From Clostridia bacterium (GTDB lineage: Bacteria > Bacillota > Clostridia > Christensenellales > DTU072): a stretch of DNA of 5,484 bases. The stretch is taken from contig JAQVME010000110.1 of assembly GCA_028703745.1 (NCBI GenBank), positions 1 to 5,484 on the forward strand, written 5' to 3'. Shown here one piece after another: positions 1 through 4,888 of the stretch. The notes beneath the pieces are model-generated. The model was not told the DNA's origin, made no database searches, and worked only from the letters and a program-made list of their open reading frames with translations. Every line of letters starts with the position of its first letter. The stretch's first letter is position 1. A program made the position numbers and the translations under genes.

Positions 1-149
1 GGAACAAAGGCTATGGGCTGCACTATAGGCGCAAGCTGAACGCCGGAGCCGCCGCTAGCCGAAGATGCGTTCTTGGCTCCCGAAAACTCCTCTTCGATCC
101 ACTCATTGTCGTTTTTTGCGATTGGCGCGTTTTTTGCTGTTTTCGACAT
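1..149 (-). CDS. Small motif protein A, 3' end outside window
   Basis: This partial gene starts at ATG 147-149 and runs off the low-coordinate edge after 49 codons. Translation gives MSKTAKNAPIAKNDNEW, then an acidic patch (IEEE), an Ala/Ser/Gly-rich linker, and QLAPIVQPIAFVP where the window ends. That last stretch matches the motif of the two 71-residue proteins in this window (QLTPIVQPIAFVPYST in B), so this is a third family member. Its N-terminal half is unlike theirs: it lacks the VARP segment and has a Gly/Ser linker instead. A ribosome binding site AAGGAG (161-166) lies 11 bases before the ATG, slightly far. It is 53 bases downstream of B with no clear terminator between, so co-transcription is likely. 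Function is unknown. The family assignment rests on about 13 residues, but they match almost exactly. Confidence 0.8.
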   Translation of the reverse strand, partial: MSKTAKNAPIAKNDNEWIEEEFSGAKNASSASGGSGVQLAPIVQPIAFV

Positions 150-202
150 AATTCTGTTCTCTCCTTATATATGAGATAATTGTTTTTTTCTTTTTTTGAG
201 GT

Positions 203-418
203 CTAGTCGTCGTATTCGTCCATTACGAGAAGCGGCTGACCGCCTGTGGAGTAAGGTACGAAGGCAATGGGCTGGACGATAGGCGTCAACTGAATGTTGG
301 CGGCGGGCCGAGCAACGGCTATGCCGCTGGGTACCCTGCCGTAAATTATTTGCGGACCTACGGGTCTTCTTGCAGGCGCCTCGGGTTGAATAATATTCTT
401 CTTATTTTTCTTTGACAT
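203..418 (-). CDS. Small motif protein B (71 aa), hypothetical
   Basis: A complete 71-residue protein of unknown function with no signal peptide, membrane helix or cysteine. The N-terminus is basic (MSKKNKKN), followed by a Pro/Arg-rich segment and then IAVARPAANIQLTP. The conserved motif IVQPIAFVPYSTGGQPLL spans residues 47-64, and the protein ends in an acidic tail, DEYDD. Over residues 33-64 it is identical to protein C at 25 of 32 positions, so the two are clear paralogues. High Pro and Gly content suggests little fixed structure before the motif, which may form a beta hairpin or a docking peptide (inference). The start is supported by AAGGAG (424-429) five bases before the ATG. It begins 17 bases after the stop of membrane protein M2, which suggests one transcript. 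The gene is clearly real, but its role is unknown. Confidence 0.88.
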   Translation of the reverse strand: MSKKNKKNIIQPEAPARRPVGPQIIYGRVPSGIAVARPAANIQLTPIVQPIAFVPYSTGGQPLLVMDEYDD

Positions 419-435
419 AATGACTCCTTATTGCA

Positions 436-1479
436 TTAATCGAATATGCTGTATGGAACTTTTTTCCTTGCGAATATCGACAGTATAAATAACATGAGAG
501 GTAGCAACACCATTGCGAGCAACCCAATACCCGCCGCATTGGGGCCGGCTAAGGGGGCCATCAAACTCGCAATAAACGGAACAGGCTTTGTGTATTGCAA
601 AAACCCGTCAGTTAGGAACGGCAAAAGCTTCGCAAAATCAATAGTTGATTGTTCGGTCGGCATATTCAAAGCTACTCCGGCAAGCATGACTACCGCGGCG
701 CATATTATCATCCAGATCGCGCTGAATCCGAACATACGGTATACTCTTCTTCCGAACATTCCGAGCAGCGCCTTAAACATATTTATGAGAGCTATGACAA
801 TGAACAGTATCAGTGCAATGGGATAATACGTCAGAACCATCGACGAAAGCATATCCCCGTTGCCCCCTTCTGCCTCAACCGCCATCTCTTGGTACTTCGG
901 TGAGGCGCCAATATCCGCCAAGAAATCCAAAGGTATTTTCTTTATGATGCCGAATATCGGATCAAACGTTGTGAAAAACTTGCTCTTATCCTTGTATGGC
1001 ACCAGCACTCCGTCAACATCCTCATCAAGTCGCTCTTCAATGGGTGTATAGTCCGGTTCGGTATAAAGAGAAGTATATTGAGGAAACAGGTCCATATACC
1101 CGACGACAAACAACCCTATGCAGACAGCAAACAGCAGGAACATAAGGAAACAAACAAATTTTCGCATTACGAAAAAATAATCCCTGCCCATTCTGATGCG
1201 TTTCTCTTTTTCTCTACGGTAGATGCGGTTGGGGTCCTGTCTCTTTTTCTTTTTGCCGCGAAGGTTCTCGTTGCGGTAATAAGCCTTTCTCTTGTCTACG
1301 GCTGCCCTCTTACTTTCGAAAGCCTGCCTTTCATATTCCGGACGTCCAAGCTCCCGGCTGCCTGCCGGTTGGCGCGAACGATAAGGCGAAATAGGTGGCA
1401 AATTAGCGCGCGCAGAAGACATAGCGGGTCTGCTCCCGTATGCGTTAGGTTTCTGTACGTTTTTTCCTTTTGCTGCCAT
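436..1479 (-). CDS. Four-helix membrane protein M2, basic N-terminus, hypothetical
   Basis: A 347-residue membrane protein of unknown function. Residues 1-105 are soluble and very basic, rich in Pro/Ser/Arg and then Lys/Arg (GKKKKR at 75-80, further Arg/Lys to 106), fitting a cytoplasmic domain that could bind anionic lipid or nucleic acid (inference). Predicted helices are at about 106-128, 215-240, 250-272 and 316-336, leaving an outside loop of about 86 residues with TFDPIF at 171-176, a second loop of about 43 residues, and a short C-terminus inside. The sequence after helix 1 (GYMDLFPQYTSLY) resembles GYLGNIVPEYISVF in M1, and both have DPIF in the first loop, so they look homologous. 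I chose the ATG at 1479 because GGAG lies six bases upstream; the in-frame ATG at 1491 has no such site and would add four residues. Small protein B follows after 17 bases. Confidence 0.87.
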   Translation of the reverse strand: MAAKGKNVQKPNAYGSRPAMSSARANLPPISPYRSRQPAGSRELGRPEYERQAFESKRAAVDKRKAYYRNENLRGKKKKRQDPNRIYRREKEKRIRMGRDYFFVMRKFVCFLMFLLFAVCIGLFVVGYMDLFPQYTSLYTEPDYTPIEERLDEDVDGVLVPYKDKSKFFTTFDPIFGIIKKIPLDFLADIGASPKYQEMAVEAEGGNGDMLSSMVLTYYPIALILFIVIALINMFKALLGMFGRRVYRMFGFSAIWMIICAAVVMLAGVALNMPTEQSTIDFAKLLPFLTDGFLQYTKPVPFIASLMAPLAGPNAAGIGLLAMVLLPLMLFILSIFARKKVPYSIFD

Positions 1480-1485
1480 TTTGCG

Positions 1486-1489
1486 CTCC
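1486..1489 (-). promoter_or_regulatory. Ribosome binding site deciding the M2 start
   Basis: On the minus strand the sequence reads ATGGAGCGCAAAATG. GGAG is six bases before the second ATG (1479) and overlaps the codon after the first ATG (1491). The bases before the first ATG (AATAACCTAAA) contain no Shine-Dalgarno match. The second ATG is therefore the better start, although the site is only four bases long. Confidence 0.55.
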
Positions 1490-1533
1490 ATTTTAGGTTA
1501 TTTTCATTGCTTTTGGCTTTACCATACTGTTAA

Positions 1534-1562
1534 AGTCTAACATAAGTATGACAAAACTTCAA
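1534..1562 (-). promoter_or_regulatory. Possible weak promoter for M2-B-A
   Basis: On the minus strand TTGAAG (1557-1562) is followed after 17 bases by TAGACT (1534-1539), each matching the sigma-A consensus at four of six positions. An overlapping alternative uses TTGTCA (1549-1554, five of six) with the poor -10 box TAACAG (1527-1532) at a 16-base spacing. Either would start transcription 40-60 bases before the M2 ATG. The long gap after C makes a promoter here plausible, but the sequence match is modest. Confidence 0.3.
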
Positions 1563-1615
1563 TCGTATTTAATAGCTAATATTTTGGCAATGCCTCCGGC
1601 TCCGCCTAAAGACTA

Positions 1616-1665
1616 ACTTTTGCCCGGAAGTTCCCACTGTGGTGAGAACTCCTGCGGTCAAAAGT
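1616..1665. repeat. Imperfect inverted repeat after gene C; possible terminator or REP-like element
   Basis: Outer arms ACTTTTG (1616-1622) and CAAAAGT (1659-1665) are perfect complements. Inside them CCG (1624-1626) pairs with CGG (1655-1657), AGTTC (1629-1633) with GAACT (1646-1650), and CCA with TGG around a three-base loop, with small bulges. The whole can fold into a 50-base hairpin starting 21 bases past the stop of C. On the minus strand no proper U-run follows (TAGTCTTT), so it is a weak candidate for an intrinsic terminator; it may instead block RNA decay or be a dispersed intergenic repeat. A GC-rich stretch (TGCCTCCGGCTCCGCC, 1591-1606) sits beside it. The remainder of the 1492-1686 spacer shows no gene. 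Confidence 0.5.
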
Positions 1666-1686
1666 AATTTTGTTCTTCAATACGGC

Positions 1687-1902
1687 CTAATAGTCGTAGT
1701 CTTCGTCAACCGTAAGAATGGGCTGACCCTGCGTCGAATAAGGTACGAATGATACAGGCTGCACGATCGGTGTAAGCTGAATGTTGCTCGAGGGTCTGGC
1801 TACGGGGATAGCTCCCATGGGATTAACTATTCTGTAGCTGGCTCTCATCATAGGCCTTGCTTGAGGCTGAATTTCTTCTTCTATTCTTGATTTCTTTGAC
1901 AT
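1687..1902 (-). CDS. Small motif protein C (71 aa), hypothetical
   Basis: A complete 71-residue soluble protein of unknown function and a paralogue of B, with the same length. It begins MSKKSRIEEEIQPQARP, continues with a Met/Arg/Pro-rich linker to PVARPSSNIQLTP, then carries IVQPVSFVPYSTQGQPIL at residues 46-63 and ends in the acidic Tyr/Asp tail DEDYDY. There are no cysteines, membrane helices or catalytic-looking residues. The conserved half is the C-terminal half; the first 30 residues differ from B apart from MSKK. A strong ribosome binding site AAAGGAG (1909-1915) lies six bases before the ATG. It starts 33 bases after the stop of M1, mirroring the M2-B arrangement. A docking peptide or adaptor for the adjacent membrane protein is the preferred guess; a substrate peptide for an enzyme outside the window cannot be excluded. 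Confidence 0.88.
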   Translation of the reverse strand: MSKKSRIEEEIQPQARPMMRASYRIVNPMGAIPVARPSSNIQLTPIVQPVSFVPYSTQGQPILTVDEDYDY

Positions 1903-1935
1903 AATGATCTCCTTTTAGATAAATAATCGGACCGG

Positions 1936-2754
1936 CTACCTGACTTTCTTATAAGAAAGCCAATTGCATATCATACTTAGTAAAGCTAAACCGATTATGC
2001 CGAACAAGCCGTAGCCGGCATAAATCTTCGTCGTTGAAGCCGTAAAGAAATTCATAATTTCGCCCAATCCTGCGCCGTTCCATATCACACCGCAAGCAGC
2101 TATAAATATTGAGAATAGGAACAAAAGCAAGGACAAGAAACCGAATTTGCACTTTCTTGCAACATAGCCCTTCTCCACGCCTTTCTTCGCCAAAGCAGCT
2201 ATTGCTACTATAAGGATAATAAGAGTAAAGAGCAAGGCAAGCGCGGCGGCAATAGGAAGTCCGAAATACGCTATCTTAGTAGCAATCTCAGCATCTGCAG
2301 GCATAGCATCCCAATCAGCAAAAAAGACGCTGTCCATGTCCATGCCGGCGAATTTGTTCAGCGCGGCGAAAATGGGGTCGGTAATGCCGATATAGGTCTT
2401 TACGCCGCTGTCATCCTTTGTGAAAACGGATATGTATTCGGGAACAATGTTGCCGAGATAGCCGAGTACGCCAATAGCCAAAATGGCGACCATAAATATC
2501 ACCACCAAAGCCAAAAAGCCCTTTCTTCTTCTGTACGCTACGCCGCCGGCGACTGCCGCTCCCGATTTCGAGTTGGGTCTAATAGCGTTGGCATAAACGT
2601 CTTCTTTGTTTACCATGCTGCTAGTATTCTTTGCCTGGAGGTATGTTTTGTAGTAGGGTGAGCTTAAATAATCGGCATAAGCGATAAACTCAACGTCTGA
2701 CAAATCCTCAAAGCTCTTCGGTAGGGCTTGGTTTTGGTTTTTTTGGTTGGACAT
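1936..2754 (-). CDS. Four-helix membrane protein M1, hypothetical
   Basis: A 272-residue membrane protein of unknown function. Residues 1-78 are soluble: a Gln/Asn-rich start, an acidic and aromatic stretch (FEDLSDVEFIAYADYL), then a basic RRRK at 75-78 just before the first helix, indicating a cytoplasmic N-terminus. Predicted helices are at about 79-101, 163-188, 204-226 and 245-267, so both ends face the cytoplasm. The roughly 60-residue outside loop contains ITDPIFAALNKF (DPIF at 126-129), and PEYISVF follows helix 1; both features recur in M2, and the helix layout also resembles the C-terminus of D. The start is supported by AAAGGAG (2763-2769) eight bases before the ATG. It lies 62 bases after D and 33 bases before C, consistent with a D-M1-C transcript. 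No transporter, enzyme or secretion-family motif was recognised. Confidence 0.87.
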   Translation of the reverse strand: MSNQKNQNQALPKSFEDLSDVEFIAYADYLSSPYYKTYLQAKNTSSMVNKEDVYANAIRPNSKSGAAVAGGVAYRRRKGFLALVVIFMVAILAIGVLGYLGNIVPEYISVFTKDDSGVKTYIGITDPIFAALNKFAGMDMDSVFFADWDAMPADAEIATKIAYFGLPIAAALALLFTLIILIVAIAALAKKGVEKGYVARKCKFGFLSLLLFLFSIFIAACGVIWNGAGLGEIMNFFTASTTKIYAGYGLFGIIGLALLSMICNWLSYKKVR

Positions 2755-2816
2755 GGCGAATACTCCTTTATATTTATTATTAATATATCCTTATTACAGT
2801 GGGCGTCGCGCCTCGG

Positions 2817-4742
2817 TTATTTCGGCGCTTTCTCTTTGTTCTTCTTTGCGAAAAGCGAGCAGATAAGCACGGCAATGCTCAAGCCCTCAAGTCCGTATAC
2901 CGCATATTGCAAATCTGCGAAGAATTCAAATCCCGCGGGTTTCGCAAGCAGATATATGCCTGCCACAGCTATCTGTACAAAGACAAGAGCTAGAACGGGA
3001 AGGAAAACTCCCTTGCTCCCGGCGTTGCCCGTGATGAGCCTTATGATAGATTTTATCAATAGTACGACATAGGTGATAAGAGCCAGGCAAAGACCGAAGG
3101 GAAGTACGACTCCGCCCATAAAATCAAGCTCTCTAATGAATTCTACAAAACTGTTCGAGGTGATAAACGCAAGCTCCGTACCGATAACGCCGTTGACGCC
3201 GTCCTGTATAAGCATGGCGAATCCGGTAATCAGGTTCAGATTGCCGCCGTCATAAGCCACCTTGGGTAGCAACGGAAGAAACCATAACAAAGCGCCCAAA
3301 CCGAGAATAAACAGCGTGATAAACAGCGAGGTAAGTCTTGTTCTGAGTTTGCCCTTGCGCACCGAATTCTTATATTTGTCGGTGTTCTTGTCTGCGCCCG
3401 AAAGCATATCAAGCTCTGCCTCTACAGCTTGCTTCTCGTTCTTCTTGATAGCGATGAGCTGTTCAATTTCTTGCTCGGTGGGTCTGGGTCCCTCCACCAT
3501 AACCTGAAGGTCCTTCTTAGCCTTCTCTTGAGCAACATACTGCTCCGTAAACGTATTGGGAACAAAGCGGTAAACCTGATTGGGCTTGTACTGCAGCAAC
3601 GGCTGGTTGGTGTTCACATAGGGAACAATAACAAAAGGTTGCACAACCTGCTTGGTTTGTGCGTATGCATCCGGCATTTGTCCATAGGGTGACGCGTCCA
3701 TCGACTTCCTTTCTTCAAGGAGCTTCTTTACGGCCTCTCTTTCGGCGCGTATCCGCTCCTCTGCGGCTCTCTCGATGCCCTGTCTTTCGGCAAGGAATTT
3801 TGCGTTGGCGTCTCTTTGCGCGACATCCCTTTCTTCTTCTATTCTCTTAAGCGCGGCTCTGCTCAAGGCCTCTCTGTTCAGCCTCAATTCGTCCTCTGCG
3901 GCCTTCTCTGCTGCGATAATTTGTAACACCGCTCTTCTGGCAGCCATCTTCTCGGACTCGTCCCGCTCGGCAAGCACCTTTTCGTTGGCGGCTTTCTCGA
4001 CCTCGAGCTTGTTCAACTCTATCTGCTCTATAGCAAATCTCTCAATGCCGGCTCTCTCGGCAACAAGCTTCTCGGCGGCGATGCCAATGGCTTTTTCTCT
4101 TTCGGCCTTGACTCTCTCTTCAAAAGTGCTCTTTAACTTGTCTTGCTCGGCATCCTTCTCCATAATGGCTTGCGAAGCCTCTTTCTTGGTTTGGTGGATG
4201 ACCTCGTCAGCGTACTTCTCTGCGGCGATTATCTGTAGCACAGCTTCCCTTGCCGCCATTTTTTTTGCGTACTCCCTCTCCTGATCAACTCTTGTTTCTT
4301 CTTTTACGGCCATCTGCTGTTTTTCGTCGGCGACTCTCTCCTCGACAAGCCGAACTACGGCCATTTTCTGAGCCACGTCTTTCTCGGCGAGAACTTGTTC
4401 CTTCTTTTCTTGGATGTATTTTTCGGCCTGTTCGTATTCTGCCTGTTTTGCCGCTTCTTCTACCGCAAACTCCTGTTGCGCGGCCTTTGCTTCTTTTATG
4501 GTGTTTATGGCTTTTATGTATTCGCTGCGGGGGCGTCTCTTTCCGCATCTCGTGCATCTCGGTTCGTCAACGCTGTTGACTTTGCCGCAATAATCGCATA
4601 TATAAGTAAGTCTTTCTCTGTCTAAGCTGATCTGAGCTTCTTTTTCGAAATCCGCATCCTTTGCGGGAGCATCAGACCCGACATTCTGTACGGGCACCTT
4701 GCTTAGCTCTTCTTGATTCATTATTACATCGGACTTACTCAT
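2817..4742 (-). CDS. Zinc-finger / pentad-helix / motif / four-helix membrane protein D, hypothetical
   Basis: A 641-residue modular protein not assigned to a known family. Residues 49-66 form a C-x2-C-x10-C-x2-C finger with Asn four after the second Cys, the spacing of RanBP2-type zinc fingers (the usual Trp is absent). Residues about 85-345 are a highly charged Ala/Glu/Lys/Arg helix in 5-residue repeats. Residues 367-383 (VQPFVIVPYVNTNQPLL from 367) match the motif of proteins A-C. A basic stretch at 461-469 precedes helices at about 471-493, 544-567, 577-600 and 613-632, ending in a lysine-rich tail; this plan resembles M1 and M2. Finger, helix and motif should all be cytoplasmic. I chose the ATG at 4742 because AAAAGGAG lies seven bases upstream and MSK opens proteins A-C too; an in-frame ATG at 4766 would add eight residues and lacks a binding site. 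A scaffold or tether is a guess. Confidence 0.88.
   Translation of the reverse strand: MSKSDVIMNQEELSKVPVQNVGSDAPAKDADFEKEAQISLDRERLTYICDYCGKVNSVDEPRCTRCGKRRPRSEYIKAINTIKEAKAAQQEFAVEEAAKQAEYEQAEKYIQEKKEQVLAEKDVAQKMAVVRLVEERVADEKQQMAVKEETRVDQEREYAKKMAAREAVLQIIAAEKYADEVIHQTKKEASQAIMEKDAEQDKLKSTFEERVKAEREKAIGIAAEKLVAERAGIERFAIEQIELNKLEVEKAANEKVLAERDESEKMAARRAVLQIIAAEKAAEDELRLNREALSRAALKRIEEERDVAQRDANAKFLAERQGIERAAEERIRAEREAVKKLLEERKSMDASPYGQMPDAYAQTKQVVQPFVIVPYVNTNQPLLQYKPNQVYRFVPNTFTEQYVAQEKAKKDLQVMVEGPRPTEQEIEQLIAIKKNEKQAVEAELDMLSGADKNTDKYKNSVRKGKLRTRLTSLFITLFILGLGALLWFLPLLPKVAYDGGNLNLITGFAMLIQDGVNGVIGTELAFITSNSFVEFIRELDFMGGVVLPFGLCLALITYVVLLIKSIIRLITGNAGSKGVFLPVLALVFVQIAVAGIYLLAKPAGFEFFADLQYAVYGLEGLSIAVLICSLFAKKNKEKAPK
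3708..4127 (-). repeat. Coding 15-base degenerate tandem repeat (28 pentads in D)
   Basis: Residues 206-345 of D divide into 28 consecutive 5-residue units of form xx[A/x]E[K/R] with no insertion or deletion. Lys or Arg fills the fifth position in 24 of 28 units and Glu the fourth in 17 of 28, for example LVAER, AGIER, VLAER, FLAER, QGIER, IRAER, LLEER. A similar, weaker pattern covers about residues 117-200 in a phase shifted by one residue. At DNA level the units are diverged, so this is an old repeat held by protein constraint rather than a recent expansion. Confidence 0.8.
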
Positions 4743-4749
4743 TGTGTTT

Positions 4750-4757
4750 CTCCTTTT
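4750..4757 (-). promoter_or_regulatory. Ribosome binding site deciding the D start
   Basis: AAAAGGAG on the minus strand is seven bases before the ATG at 4742. It falls inside the reading frame opened by the earlier ATG at 4766, which has no Shine-Dalgarno sequence of its own, so translation most likely begins at 4742. Confidence 0.75.
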
Positions 4758-4802
4758 ACAGGTCATTAATCAGCCAATATGCCAATTTTACATATATCAC
4801 TA

Positions 4803-4831
4803 ATTATATAATTAAAATAAAAATAATTCAA
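4803..4831 (-). promoter_or_regulatory. Sigma-A type promoter for D and downstream genes
   Basis: On the minus strand TTGAAT (4826-4831, four of six to consensus) is followed after exactly 17 bases by a perfect TATAAT (4803-4808). The expected transcription start near 4796 leaves a 5' leader of about 54 bases before the D start codon. The surrounding spacer (4743-4888) is very AT-rich, so chance matches are easier, but box quality, spacing and position upstream of a gene with a strong binding site all agree. No operator palindrome or riboswitch-like structure is seen in the leader. Confidence 0.7.
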
Positions 4832-4888
4832 TAGGTTTGCACTATATATTTTAAATTTATTTTAAGATTTTTATTTTATTTTGTATTG

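Noticed and set aside
446..1533. Plus-strand open frames opposite M2
   Set aside because: They lie antisense to a gene with clear membrane helices and sequence similarity to M1. They have no convincing ribosome binding sites and no recognisable protein features.
1..1902. Proteins A, B and C as precursors of modified peptides (RiPPs)
   Set aside because: They share a conserved C-terminal half and a variable N-terminal half, the reverse of the usual leader/core pattern. No modifying enzyme, protease or peptide transporter is in the window, and the motif also occurs inside a large membrane protein.
1949..2152. Minus-strand 67-codon frame overlapping M1 in another register
   Set aside because: It lies inside the conserved membrane region of M1, which explains the sequence.
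2802..2812. GGCG-TCG-CGCC hairpin just after D as a terminator
   Set aside because: The stem is only four base pairs and no U-run follows on the minus strand. The 62-base gap to M1 looks like an internal operon spacer.
3708..4127. Repeat region as a CRISPR array or a recent tandem duplication
   Set aside because: The 15-base units are degenerate, lie in frame inside D, and are conserved only at the protein level.
4285..4557. Minus-strand 90-codon frame overlapping D in another register
   Set aside because: It lies wholly inside D, has a biased Arg/Lys composition produced by the repeat codons, and has no start signal.
3659..4625. Long plus-strand frames opposite D (for example a Ser/Ala/Phe-rich frame at 3775-4284)
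   Set aside because: Their apparent composition is simply the reverse complement of the Glu/Lys/Ala repeat codons of D.
4850..4888. Intrinsic terminator after glnS
   Set aside because: The stretch is almost entirely A and T with no stable GC-containing stem.
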